This document shows positions 9,034 through 17,358 of a DNA stretch of 59,570 nt, in pieces. This DNA comes from Paracoccaceae bacterium (GTDB taxonomy: Bacteria > Pseudomonadota > Alphaproteobacteria > Rhodobacterales > Rhodobacteraceae): assembly GCA_028875855.1 (NCBI GenBank), contig JAGWVA010000018.1:1-59570 (forward strand). Reading direction: 5' to 3'. A model generated the notes under the pieces. It had not been told where the DNA came from, made no database searches, and saw nothing but the letters and a program-made list of their open reading frames with translations. The translations under genes were made by a program, and so were the position numbers. Every line of letters starts with the position of its first letter. Within the stretch, counting starts at the first letter, position 1.

Positions 9034-10628
9034 CACCCGCGGACGCGCCCCGAACCGGGCGTGGTGCCGCATTCGGCCCGGCCGGCAAGGGGTTCGTCCT
9101 GTTTCTGGCGCTCCTGCTGGGCTCGGTTCCGCTGTTCGGGCTGGGCTTCGTGGCGATGGGCAAGGCTTGGATCACGCCCGAATACAGCTATGGGCCGCTG
9201 ATCCCGGTGATCTCGCTCTACCTGTTCCTGCGCGAGATGCGCCGCCTGCCCCCGCCCGCGCCGCAGGTCTTCGACCGGGGCCCGGGCATCGGTGTTCTGC
9301 TGTTCGGCCTGATGATCGCCGTTCTTGGCAACCTGATGCGCATTCCCGACGTGGTGACCTACGGGCTGATCCTCTGGGTCGCGGGCGTGGTGCTGGTTGT
9401 CTTCGGCTTTGACCGCGGGCGGCGGCACATGCTGCCGGTGCTGCACCTGATCTTCATGCTGCCGCTGCCGCAGATCCTTTACTGGAAGATCAGCATCGTG
9501 CTGCAACACATCTCGTCCGTGCTGGGCGTCTGGGTGCTGCAACTGGCCAACGTGCCGGTCTTTCTCGAAGGCAACGTGATCGACCTTGGCGTTTACAAGC
9601 TTCAGGTGGCCGAGGCCTGTTCCGGCCTGCGCTACCTTTTCCCGATCCTCAGCTTTTCCTATCTGTTCGCGATCCTCTACCGCGGTCCGCGCTGGCACAA
9701 GGTCGTGCTGCTGCTCGCGGCGCCCCCGCTGACGGTGCTGATGAACAGCCTGCGGATCGGGGTGATCGGGATGCTGGTCGATGCCTATGGCCCGGCGCAG
9801 GCCGAAGGCTTCCTGCATGCCTTCGAAGGCTGGGTGATCTTCGTTCTTTGCGTCGGGCTTCTGTTCCTTCTGGCCGCGGGCCTGCAAAGGCTGACGCCCG
9901 ACCCCAAGCCGCTGTCCGAGGCGATCGACCTCGACACCCGGGGTTTCCTGCCCATCCTTGGCCGTCTGCCGCTGATCCGCCCCTCGCGCGCGATGGGGCT
10001 GGCGGCGGTCCTGACCGTCGCGGCCTCTGCGGCGGTGCTCAACCTGAATACCGGCACGGTGCGGGCGGTCGAGCGCGCGAATTTCGCCTATTTCCCGATG
10101 CAGATCGGGCCCTGGCGCGGGGCGCCGCTGACGCTGACGCCCGATGTCAGCAAGGTTCTGGCCGCGGACGACTACCTTGACGCGACCTACACGGCGGCGG
10201 GCGAGGCAACCGCGGTGAACCTTTTCGTCGCCTTTTACAACAAGCAGACCGAGGGTCAGGGCATCCATTCGCCACAGGTCTGCCTGCCCGTCGGCGGCTG
10301 GGAAATCGAGAGCCTGAGACCCGCTCAGGTGGACATGACCGGCACGCCCTATGGCCGCTTTGCCGTCAACCGCGCGGTCATCAACAACGGCACGGCGCGC
10401 CAGCTGGTCTATTACTGGTTCGAGGAACGCGGCCGACGGATGACGAACGACTTCGCCGCCAAGGCAAGCGTCATGATCGACGCCGTGCTGACGGGCCGGA
10501 CCGATGGCGCGCTGATGCGCTATGTGACCCCCATCGATCCGTCGGAACCCCTTTCCGCCGCGGATGCACGTCTTCAGCGGATGATGCGGGCGACGCTTCC
10601 GATCCTGCCGCGCTACGTGCCGTTCTGA
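9030..10628 (+). CDS. xrtD: Exosortase fused to EpsI domain (XrtD-like, VPLPA-CTERM type)
   Basis: Exosortases are multi-pass inner-membrane transpeptidase-like enzymes that cut C-terminal sorting tails of exported proteins. This protein of 532 residues has an N-terminal domain of about eight membrane segments (20-290) with the three expected catalytic residues: Cys197 in EACSGLRYL, Arg242 in NSLRIG and His263 in LHAFEGW. A membrane helix near 322-340 leads into a periplasmic EpsI domain with [14 protein letters not shown] (Cys418). Exosortase-EpsI fusion and the Rhodobacterales setting fit the XrtD subtype; the subtype name is by recall. No substrate protein with a VPLPA-like tail is encoded in this window. 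Confidence 0.85.
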   Translation: MTPADAPRTGRGAAFGPAGKGFVLFLALLLGSVPLFGLGFVAMGKAWITPEYSYGPLIPVISLYLFLREMRRLPPPAPQVFDRGPGIGVLLFGLMIAVLGNLMRIPDVVTYGLILWVAGVVLVVFGFDRGRRHMLPVLHLIFMLPLPQILYWKISIVLQHISSVLGVWVLQLANVPVFLEGNVIDLGVYKLQVAEACSGLRYLFPILSFSYLFAILYRGPRWHKVVLLLAAPPLTVLMNSLRIGVIGMLVDAYGPAQAEGFLHAFEGWVIFVLCVGLLFLLAAGLQRLTPDPKPLSEAIDLDTRGFLPILGRLPLIRPSRAMGLAAVLTVAASAAVLNLNTGTVRAVERANFAYFPMQIGPWRGAPLTLTPDVSKVLAADDYLDATYTAAGEATAVNLFVAFYNKQTEGQGIHSPQVCLPVGGWEIESLRPAQVDMTGTPYGRFAVNRAVINNGTARQLVYYWFEERGRRMTNDFAAKASVMIDAVLTGRTDGALMRYVTPIDPSEPLSAADARLQRMMRATLPILPRYVPF

Positions 10629-10677
10629 GCGGTCGATTTTCCTTGCCTCCCGCCGCCCGAGACCCCACCTCATCGCC

Positions 10678-11376
10678 ATGATCGATCCCGACACGCTGCC
10701 GCCGCAGCCCCGCATCCCGATGACCGCCCGCCTTGCCAGATGGTTCCGCGACGAGCCGGTGACGGCGGTTCTGTTCACCCTCTGCATCGGGATCGAGGCG
10801 ATCCTTCAGGGCGCGGACTACCGACTTTGGGGCGGCCCGCACTGGCGCGACGTCGCCTATACCTACGGCGGGTTCTGGGGCGGGCTGCTGCACGGCTGGC
10901 AACCCGCCTATGCCGGGCAAGGCGTGGCGATGTTTCTCAGCTACAGCTTCCTGCATGGCGGCATCCTGCACGTCGGCATGAACATGATGGCGCTGATTTC
11001 GCTGGGCCGCCCGGTGTCGCAACGGCTGGGACAGGGGCGGTATCTCGCGCTCTATCTGCTGTCTGCCATCGGCGGGGGGCTGGGCTTTGCGCTGATCACC
11101 TACACGACCGAGTTGATGGTGGGCGCCTCGGGCGCGCTGTTCGGGCTGGCGGGCGCGATCCTCGCCTGGGCCTGGGCCGACCGCCGCCGCTTTGGCCAAA
11201 GCCGCGTCGAGGTGGCCCGCGTGCTGGCCCGTCCCCTGGCCTACCTTGTCGGGATCAACGTCGTGATGTTCTGGGCCCTGAGTGGCGGGCTTGCCTGGGG
11301 CTGCCACCTTGGCGGCTTCGTCACCGGATGGGCGCTTGGCCTGCTGTTGGACCGGCGCTACCGGCGCTTCGCGTAA
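10678..11376 (+). CDS. Rhomboid-family intramembrane serine protease
   Basis: This is a six-helix inner-membrane serine protease of 232 residues. It has the full active-site set: SFLHGGILHVGMNM (His93, His98, Asn102), nucleophile Ser151 in GASGALFG, and base His210 in CHLGGFVTGW. Bacterial rhomboids cut single-pass membrane proteins within or near the bilayer. It starts 49 bp after the exosortase, on the same strand and probably in the same transcript; the Shine-Dalgarno is weak, so the start is less sure. It ends in a 19-bp tail-to-tail overlap with the glycosyltransferase. Its location suggests a role in processing exosortase-system proteins, which is inference. Confidence 0.87.
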   Translation: MIDPDTLPPQPRIPMTARLARWFRDEPVTAVLFTLCIGIEAILQGADYRLWGGPHWRDVAYTYGGFWGGLLHGWQPAYAGQGVAMFLSYSFLHGGILHVGMNMMALISLGRPVSQRLGQGRYLALYLLSAIGGGLGFALITYTTELMVGASGALFGLAGAILAWAWADRRRFGQSRVEVARVLARPLAYLVGINVVMFWALSGGLAWGCHLGGFVTGWALGLLLDRRYRRFA

Positions 11377-12608
11377 AGCCGGTCATAGGCCGCCAGCAGA
11401 TGCGGCACCGAATGCGCCCAGGACAGCGCATCGAAGACCCGCGCCCGGCCGATCTTGCCCATCTTCGCGCCCTCGTCCGGATGGTCGATCAGCCAGGCGA
11501 TCCGGGCCGCGAAATCCTCCGGGTCGTTGGCACGGGCGTAAAGCGACGCCTCCGCCGCCGAGGCCCGCCCCTCGGTCAGGTCGAACTGCACCACGGGCTT
11601 TTCCAGAGTCATGTATTCCATGACCTTGTTCATGGTCGAGATGTCGTTCATCGCGTTCTTCGGATCGGGGCTGACCCCGATGTCGCAGGAATTCAGCGCC
11701 CTGAGCAGATCCTCGCCATAAAGCGCGCCGGTGAAGGTGAAATGCGCCTGAAGACCGCGTTCGGCCACGTCGCGTTCCACCTCGGGCAGGTGAGGGCCGA
11801 AGCCCACGATGATCGCGTGCAGATCGTCATGCCCCATCTTGCGGACAAGGTGATCGACGGCGGCGACCAGAAGGTCCATCCCTTCCTGCTGGCCGATCAC
11901 GCCCACGTAGCCAAGGACGGTCTTTGCCCCCTTGCGCATCTCGGGATCGGGGGGGCGGATCTCGAACTTCTCGACCTTGGGGGCAGAGCGGACGACAAAG
12001 ACATCCTCGGCGGCCATGCCTCCCCGCGTCATCGCCACCCGGCGAAAGCTTTCATTGGTGGCGATCGACACGTCGGCCAGCCCGAAGCTCATCCGTTCCC
12101 ACCACAGCATGACGCGGTAAAGCAGGCCGCGCTTGCCAAACTTGGCCTCGAACAGCTCGGGGCTGACGTCGTGATGATCGAAGAGATAGCGCACCCCGTG
12201 CGGGCGATAGAGAAGCGCGATGAGGAACAGCAGGTCCGGCGGGTTGCAGCCCTGGATCACGTCGAACTTGCGATCCGCCCAGACGCGGCGGGCCAGCCGC
12301 GCCATGTGCCAGAGCGCGTGCAGGTATTCCCGCGCATAGGCGATGGCGCCGGAATGCGCCTCGGGCGGTTCGGGATAACGGTAGATGTGGACGCCCTCGA
12401 TCACCTCGTGCGCCTTGGTCCAGCCGCGCCCCATCGGGCAGATCACGCTGACCTCGTAGCCATGGGCGATCAGCGTCGTCGCCTCCAGCCAGACGCGGCG
12501 ATCCAGCGGCACGGGCAGGTTTTCCACAAGGATCAGGACACGCCGCGGTGCCGCTTCGGTCTGGTCGGTCTGGGTCAACTGCGCCTCGCTGCTCGTTACG
12601 CGGGGCAC
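11358..12608 (-). CDS. Glycosyltransferase family 4 (GT-B fold)
   Basis: This cytoplasmic sugar transferase of 416 residues probably adds a nucleotide-activated sugar to a lipid-linked polysaccharide. The N-terminal Rossmann half begins RRVLILVENLPVPLDRR. The C-terminal half holds a glycine-rich loop (GYVGVIGQQEGMD) and the GT4 EX7E-region element near MNKVMEYMTLEKPVV. An acceptor-site histidine pair occurs in FDHHDVSPE. It is convergent with the rhomboid gene and divergent from the spike base gene. With the two EPS blocks it belongs to the surface-polysaccharide system. Donor and acceptor sugars cannot be told. Confidence 0.85.
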   Translation of the reverse strand: MPRVTSSEAQLTQTDQTEAAPRRVLILVENLPVPLDRRVWLEATTLIAHGYEVSVICPMGRGWTKAHEVIEGVHIYRYPEPPEAHSGAIAYAREYLHALWHMARLARRVWADRKFDVIQGCNPPDLLFLIALLYRPHGVRYLFDHHDVSPELFEAKFGKRGLLYRVMLWWERMSFGLADVSIATNESFRRVAMTRGGMAAEDVFVVRSAPKVEKFEIRPPDPEMRKGAKTVLGYVGVIGQQEGMDLLVAAVDHLVRKMGHDDLHAIIVGFGPHLPEVERDVAERGLQAHFTFTGALYGEDLLRALNSCDIGVSPDPKNAMNDISTMNKVMEYMTLEKPVVQFDLTEGRASAAEASLYARANDPEDFAARIAWLIDHPDEGAKMGKIGRARVFDALSWAHSVPHLLAAYDRLYAKRR

Positions 12609-12691
12609 CCCCCGACTTTTGGATATACACTTGCCGGGGCGTGGCTTTCCTGTCCAGACCGAAGGCGGCCACGCCTCCGGCGAACGCAGGA

Positions 12692-12706
12692 TTAAGCCCG
12701 CGTTAA
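12692..12706. promoter_or_regulatory. CtrA-type binding site TTAA-N7-TTAA
   Basis: A perfect full CtrA recognition site (two TTAA half-sites, spacer GCCCGCG) lies between the divergent glycosyltransferase and spike base genes, 101 bp before the spike base ATG and 84 bp before the glycosyltransferase ATG. The extended core GGATTAA-N4-GCGTTAA is shared with the site at 22892. CtrA controls motility and gene-transfer-agent genes in Rhodobacterales; binding here is predicted only. Confidence 0.6.
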
Positions 12707-12807
12707 CCGCGCCTCTGGCAAGAGAGCAACACCGGGGGCCCTCCCCCGAGCCCGAGATCGCAGCCGGTCGCGGGTCGCGGTCGCTGCCTCATGCGAAGGA
12801 GAAAGCG

Positions 12808-13068
12808 ATGGACAGCTTCAAGGATTTCCCGAACACGCCCGTCTCGCCCGTGCGCGACGCGGTGCCCGTCACGCCGGACGACGCCACGCCGCTGTCGGCC
12901 ATGACACGGGCGCTTTACGTGGCCCAGGTCGGCGACGTGGCGGTGACGATGGCCGGCGGTCAGGACGTGATCTTTGCCGCGGTGCCGGGCGGCACGCTGC
13001 TGCCGATCCGCGTGACAGACGTGAAGGCCACCGGCACGACGGCCAGCGGCCTTCTGGCGCTGTGGTGA
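12808..13068 (+). CDS. RcGTA-type spike base protein (Rcc01079 family)
   Basis: This small protein of 86 residues carries what I recall as the consensus of the RCAP_Rcc01079 spike base family: VTPDDAT near 22-28, TRALYV at about 34-39, GDVAVTMAGG in the middle, LLPIRV and the tail ATGTTASG. In Rhodobacter capsulatus that protein forms the base of head spikes on the gene transfer agent particle. The start has a strong ribosome site (GAAGGAGAAAGCG). No spike-fibre partner gene or GTA structural genes lie in the window. The stop codon directly abuts the parC stop. A CtrA-type box lies upstream. Assignment is from recalled family sequence, not a search. Confidence 0.65.
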   Translation: MDSFKDFPNTPVSPVRDAVPVTPDDATPLSAMTRALYVAQVGDVAVTMAGGQDVIFAAVPGGTLLPIRVTDVKATGTTASGLLALW

Positions 13069-15384
13069 TCAGGTAAAGCGGTTGTCGCGCGGGAAACCGC
13101 GCGGCGCCATCCGCCCCGCCGACGCCCGCGCCGCCAGCCATTCCGTCAGGTCGGTTTCCGTCCGGGTCCGCCCGGCGGGGTCCTTCCAGCTCAGCCCCTT
13201 CGCCAGTTCGAAGGTCGTGGCATCGGCAAGGCCGCCGTCCTTGTATTTCTGCAGCCGGTTGCCCTTGCCGCGCGCCATCTCGGGCAGGTCGGCCAGCGGA
13301 AAGACCAGCATCTTGCGGTTCTCGCCCACCACAGCGACGTGATCGCCCGCGACCGGCTTGCAGACCTTGGCGCGCACGTCGTCCTTCACGTTCAGCACGA
13401 CCTTGCCCGCCCGCGTCTGCGCCACGATCTCGTCCATCGGCACGACGAAGCCATCGCCCGCCGATGAGGCCACGAGCAGCTTCGCCCCGGGCTTGTAAAC
13501 CAGCATCTCGACGATCTCGGCCTCGTTCGGGAGGTCCACCATCAGGCGCAGCGGCTCGCCCATGCCGCGCCCGCCGGGCAGGTTCGCGCCCATCACCGTG
13601 TAGAACCGCCCGTTCGATCCGCAGATCAGGATCTTGTCCGTCGTCTCGGCATGGAAGGCAAAGCGCGCCTCGTCGCCGTCCTTGAACTTCATCTCGGTAT
13701 CGAGCCCGACATGCCCCTTCAGCGCGCGGACCCAGCCCATCTTGGAACAGATCACCGTGATCGGCTCGCGCTCGATCATCGCCTCGAGCGGGACCTCCTC
13801 GGTCTCGGCCGCCTCGGCCAGCGCGGTGCGCCGCGCGCCGCCGGGGGCGTCCTTGCCGAAAGCCTTCGCGACTTCGCGCAGTTCCTCGCCGATCCGCTTC
13901 CATTGCAGCTTTTCGCTGTCCAGCAGGTCGGCAAGTTCCGCGCGTTCCTTCATCAGCGCGTCCTGCTCGCGCAGAAGCTCCATCTCCTCCAGACGGCGCA
14001 GGCTGCGCAGGCGCATGTTCAGGATCGCGTCGGCCTGCACCTCGGTGAGCGAGGGGTCCTCTGGCACGCCCTTCGACAACGGCGAGACGTAATCCTTCTC
14101 GCTGGTCGCGCGGGCATGGGGGTTGCCCCAATCCTCGGCCATCAGCGCGGCCTTGGGATCGTCATCGTAGCGAATGATGTCGATCACGCGGTCGAGGTTC
14201 AGGAAGGCGGTGATGAAGCCTTCCAGCACTTCCAGCCGATGGTCGATCTTGTCCAGCCGGTGCCGGCTGCGGCGTTGCAGGACCACCCGGCGATGGTCGA
14301 GGAAGGCGCGCAGAACCTCCTTGAGCGAGCAGACCTTTGGCGTGCGCCCGTCGATCAGCACGTTCATGTTCATCGCGAACCGCACCTCGAGGTCGGAATT
14401 GCGGAACAGCGTGTTCATCAGCACGTCCGGGTCCACCGTCCGCGCGCGCGGCTCGAGGATAAGCCGCACGTCCTCGGCGCTTTCGTCGCGCACATCGGCG
14501 AGGATCGGCACCTTCTTCAGCTGGATCAGCTCGGCCAGCTTCTCGATCAGCTTGGACTTCTGGACCTGATAGGGGATCTCGGTCACGACGATCTGCCACT
14601 GGCCGCGGCCCAGATCCTCGACGGTCCACTGCGCCCGCAGGCGGATCGATCCGCGCCCGGTGCGGTAGGTCTCAAGCAGGCTCTCGCGCGGCTCGACGAT
14701 CACGCCGCCGGTGGGGAAATCCGGCCCCGGCACCAGCGCGGCCAGCGCCGCGTCATCGGCGTCCGGCGCCTTGATGAGGTGCAGGCAGGCCTCGACCAGC
14801 TCGCCGATGTTGTGCGGCGGGATGTTGGTCGCCATCCCCACGGCGATCCCGCTCGACCCGTTGGCCAAGAGGTTCGGGAAGGCGGCGGGCAGCACCACCG
14901 GCTCTTCCAGCGTGCCGTCGTAGTTGGCGCGGAAATCGACGGCGTTTTCGTCCAGCCCCGCCAGCAGCGCCTCGGCCGCGGCGGTCAGGCGGGCTTCGGT
15001 GTAGCGGCTGGCGGCGGGGTTGTCGCCGTCGATGTTGCCGAAGTTCCCCTGCCCGTCCACCAGCGGATAGCGGACGTTGAAATCCTGCGCCAACCGCGCC
15101 ATCGCGTCATAGATCGCGGCATCGCCGTGGGGGTGGTAGTTCCCCATCACGTCGCCGGAGATCTTTGCCGACTTCCGGAACCCGCCGTTCGACGACAGCC
15201 GCAATTCGCGCATCGCATAAAGGATGCGACGATGCACCGGCTTCAGCCCGTCGCGCACATCAGGCAGCGCGCGGTCCATGATGGTGGACAAGGCATAGGT
15301 CAGGTAGCGATCGCCGATCGCCCGCGAAAGCGGCTCGGCCAGCGTCATCGGCTCCATCTTGTTGTCGTCGGGCGTGTCGGTCAT
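13069..15384 (-). CDS. parC: DNA topoisomerase IV subunit A
   Basis: This is the DNA breakage-reunion subunit of topoisomerase IV, which decatenates daughter chromosomes with ParE. It has 771 residues, normal for alphaproteobacteria. The catalytic tyrosine is Tyr128 in AASRYTE. The quinolone-determining stretch [13 protein letters not shown] has Ala where E. coli ParC has Ser80 and Asp where it has Glu84. A coiled-coil segment (about 425-490) leads to the C-terminal beta-pinwheel. The start is the ATG for MTDTPDD; the frame extends 14 codons further up without family similarity. It is monocistronic, convergent with the spike base gene and divergent from the SDR gene. Confidence 0.95.
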   Translation of the reverse strand: MTDTPDDNKMEPMTLAEPLSRAIGDRYLTYALSTIMDRALPDVRDGLKPVHRRILYAMRELRLSSNGGFRKSAKISGDVMGNYHPHGDAAIYDAMARLAQDFNVRYPLVDGQGNFGNIDGDNPAASRYTEARLTAAAEALLAGLDENAVDFRANYDGTLEEPVVLPAAFPNLLANGSSGIAVGMATNIPPHNIGELVEACLHLIKAPDADDAALAALVPGPDFPTGGVIVEPRESLLETYRTGRGSIRLRAQWTVEDLGRGQWQIVVTEIPYQVQKSKLIEKLAELIQLKKVPILADVRDESAEDVRLILEPRARTVDPDVLMNTLFRNSDLEVRFAMNMNVLIDGRTPKVCSLKEVLRAFLDHRRVVLQRRSRHRLDKIDHRLEVLEGFITAFLNLDRVIDIIRYDDDPKAALMAEDWGNPHARATSEKDYVSPLSKGVPEDPSLTEVQADAILNMRLRSLRRLEEMELLREQDALMKERAELADLLDSEKLQWKRIGEELREVAKAFGKDAPGGARRTALAEAAETEEVPLEAMIEREPITVICSKMGWVRALKGHVGLDTEMKFKDGDEARFAFHAETTDKILICGSNGRFYTVMGANLPGGRGMGEPLRLMVDLPNEAEIVEMLVYKPGAKLLVASSAGDGFVVPMDEIVAQTRAGKVVLNVKDDVRAKVCKPVAGDHVAVVGENRKMLVFPLADLPEMARGKGNRLQKYKDGGLADATTFELAKGLSWKDPAGRTRTETDLTEWLAARASAGRMAPRGFPRDNRFT

Positions 15385-15481
15385 GGATATGGTGTAGTCG
15401 TTGCGCGTTTTCCGGTCCAGAGCCAATCCGGCCGTTGCCGCACCGTCCCGGAACGGCTACCCAGATGCCGGGGCCTCGCCC

Positions 15482-15502
15482 CGAATTTTCGACGAAAATT
15501 CG
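15482..15502. promoter_or_regulatory. 21-bp palindrome between parC and SDR gene
   Basis: CGAATTTTCG and CGAAAATTCG flank a single central A, a perfect 10-bp inverted repeat. It lies 17 bases before the SDR start codon, overlapping where a promoter or leader would be, and 98 bp upstream of parC. It is AT-rich against a GC-rich background. It looks like an operator or a repeated extragenic palindrome; I found no other copy in the window by eye. Confidence 0.5.
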
Positions 15503-15518
15503 CTCACCCGGAGGCCCC

Positions 15519-16349
15519 ATGGCGCGCTCGATCCTGATCACTGGCTGTTCGTCCGGCATCGGCTACGACGCGGCCCACGGGCTGAAGGCGCGCGGCTGGC
15601 GCGTCTTCGCCACCTGCCGCAGCGCGCAGGACTGCGACCGCCTGACCGCGGAAGGGCTGGAAAGCTTCCCGCTGGACCTGTCATCCGAGTCGAGCATCGC
15701 GGACGCGGTCGCCGAAACCCTGGCCCGCACGGGCGGCACGCTCGATGCGCTTTACAACAACGGCGCCTTCGCCTGCCCCGGCGCGGTCGAGGACCTGCCC
15801 CGCAGCGCGCTGCGCGAGATCTTCGAGACCAACGTCTTCGGCACCCACGACCTGACGCGGCGGATCATCCCGGTGATGCGGGCCCAAGGATCGGGACGGA
15901 TCGTCACCTGTTCCTCGGTCCTCGGGCTCGTCGGCGCGAAGTGGCGCGGCGCCTATGTCGCCACCAAGTTCGCGCTGGAAGGGCTGACCGACGTCCTGCG
16001 GATCGAACTGCGCGACACGCCGATCCGCGTGATCCTGCTGGAACCCGGACCGGTCACCAGCCGCATCCGCGTGAATTCGATCCCGCATTTCGAACGCTGG
16101 GTGGATTGGGAGGCCTCGGCCCGCGCCGAACAGTATCGCGCCTCGCTCCGCAGGCGGCTTTATCACAGCAGCGGGCCGGATGCCTTCGAACTGCCGCCCT
16201 CGGCCGTCACCGCCAAGCTTGCCCGTGCGCTCGATGCCCGCCGGCCGCGCGCGCGGTATTACGTGACGACGCCCACCTACATCATGGCCACGCTGCGCCG
16301 CCTTCTGCCCAGCGGCGCGCTTGACGCGCTGATCGCCCGCGGCACCTGA
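15519..16349 (+). CDS. Short-chain dehydrogenase/reductase (classical SDR)
   Basis: This NAD(P)-dependent oxidoreductase has 276 residues. The cofactor motif TGCSSGIG is at 8-15; the NNAG element appears as NNGAF; the catalytic serine is in the TCSSVLG stretch and the YVATK motif supplies Tyr and Lys. The C-terminal part is longer than the minimal SDR, as in the retinol/17-beta-hydroxysteroid-like cluster. The start has CGGAGG seven bases upstream, which rejects a frame extension of 28 codons. It stands alone, divergent from parC, with a palindrome in its leader. Substrate unknown. Confidence 0.87.
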   Translation: MARSILITGCSSGIGYDAAHGLKARGWRVFATCRSAQDCDRLTAEGLESFPLDLSSESSIADAVAETLARTGGTLDALYNNGAFACPGAVEDLPRSALREIFETNVFGTHDLTRRIIPVMRAQGSGRIVTCSSVLGLVGAKWRGAYVATKFALEGLTDVLRIELRDTPIRVILLEPGPVTSRIRVNSIPHFERWVDWEASARAEQYRASLRRRLYHSSGPDAFELPPSAVTAKLARALDARRPRARYYVTTPTYIMATLRRLLPSGALDALIARGT

Positions 16350-16426
16350 GGCCCTGCGCCGCATCACATTCCCGTTCGCTTTTCCGCCCGGTCGCGTTAG
16401 ATCATGCCGAACACGCGAGGAGACCC

Positions 16427-16636
16427 ATGTTCCACGATCCGCTTTTCCTGCTCGTCGTCGCGGCGGTGCTTATCGTCCTCTTCATCCTGATGCTGGGCAT
16501 CGGCAGCTTCGGCGTCGGCGGCAAGTTCCATGCCAGGAACGCCAACCGCCTGATGCGCTACCGCATCGCCGCGCAGGCGGTGGCCGTCCTCCTCATCCTG
16601 ATCTACGTCTATGTCCGGCACGGGGGGTTCCGCTGA
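16427..16636 (+). CDS. HIG1-domain twin-transmembrane protein
   Basis: This small inner-membrane protein of 69 residues has two hydrophobic helices (about 5-27 and 46-63). Between them is the HIG1 signature GVGGKFHARNANRLMRYR. HIG1-type proteins in mitochondria and in some Rhodobacterales associate with or help assemble respiratory terminal oxidases; that role is inferred here. The ribosome site GAGGAGA precedes the ATG. It overlaps the adenosyltransferase start by one base (TGATG), so the two are translated together. Confidence 0.78.
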   Translation: MFHDPLFLLVVAAVLIVLFILMLGIGSFGVGGKFHARNANRLMRYRIAAQAVAVLLILIYVYVRHGGFR

Positions 16637-17208
16637 TGGTCGTTCTGAACCGCATCTACACCCGCACCGGCGACGCTGGCGAAACCGCGCTTGGAAACGG
16701 CACGCGCGTTGCGAAATACACCCTGCGCGTCTCGGCCTACGGCACGGTGGACGAAACCAACGCCACCATCGGCCTTGCCCGGCTTCACGCGACGGGCGAC
16801 ATGGACGCGGCCCTTGCCCGCATCCAGAACGACATGTTCGATCTTGGCGCGGACCTGTGCCGCCCCGACATGGACAAGGACGCCGAGGCGCCCTACCCCC
16901 CGCTGCGGATGGCGCCCGCGCAGGTGGACCGGCTGGAGGCCGAGATCGACGCGATGAACGGCGCGCTGGCCCCCCTGCGCAGCTTCGTGCTGCCCGGCGG
17001 ATCGCCGCTGGCCGCGCATCTGCACCTGTGCCGCACTGTCTGCCGCCGCGCCGAGCGTCTGACGGTGGAACTCGCCACGGTGGAACAGATCAACCTTGCC
17101 GCGGTGAAATACCTCAACCGCCTGTCGGACTGGTTCTTCGTCGCCTCGCGCGTGGCCAATGACGGCGGCGCGGGCGATGTTCTCTGGGTTCCCGGCGCCA
17201 ACCGCTAG
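16636..17208 (+). CDS. Cob(I)yrinic acid a,c-diamide adenosyltransferase, PduO type
   Basis: This enzyme transfers adenosyl from ATP to cob(I)alamin to make coenzyme B12. It is 190 residues, a normal PduO/MMAB length. The N-terminal ATP motif IYTRTGDAGETALGNG is intact; the DxTNA-like segment appears as VDETNATIG; the conserved C-terminal region KYLNRLSDWFFVASR and the final DVLWVPG are present. Translation is coupled to the upstream HIG1 gene by a one-base overlap. No other cobalamin genes are near, so it may serve B12 salvage for mutases encoded elsewhere. Confidence 0.93.
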   Translation: MVVLNRIYTRTGDAGETALGNGTRVAKYTLRVSAYGTVDETNATIGLARLHATGDMDAALARIQNDMFDLGADLCRPDMDKDAEAPYPPLRMAPAQVDRLEAEIDAMNGALAPLRSFVLPGGSPLAAHLHLCRTVCRRAERLTVELATVEQINLAAVKYLNRLSDWFFVASRVANDGGAGDVLWVPGANR

Positions 17209-17283
17209 GCGAAACGCGACGTCGCGCCGCCGCAACCGGTCGATTTTGATCTGTCCCCATCGGTCGGGAGAGGCTAACAACCC

Positions 17284-17358
17284 ATGAAACGCGTCCGAGT
17301 CCCCGCGGCCCCGGGGCCATTCGGCGGGCTGATGGAGAGAGGAGACAAGAAGCGATGA
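17284..17358 (+). CDS. Possible 24-codon leader peptide overlapping etfB
   Basis: A short frame ([20 protein letters not shown], then DKKR) starts with ATG 10 bases after GGGAGAGG and ends TGA within ATGA at the etfB start. Its position would couple its translation to etfB. Nothing about the peptide itself is recognisable, and it may be chance. Confidence 0.3.
   Translation: MKRVRVPAAPGPFGGLMERGDKKR

Noticed and set aside
7624-10628. PEP-CTERM or VPLPA-CTERM substrate among the locus proteins
   Set aside because: None of the protein C-termini here ends in motif, hydrophobic helix and Arg cluster; the barrel ends in a beta strand.
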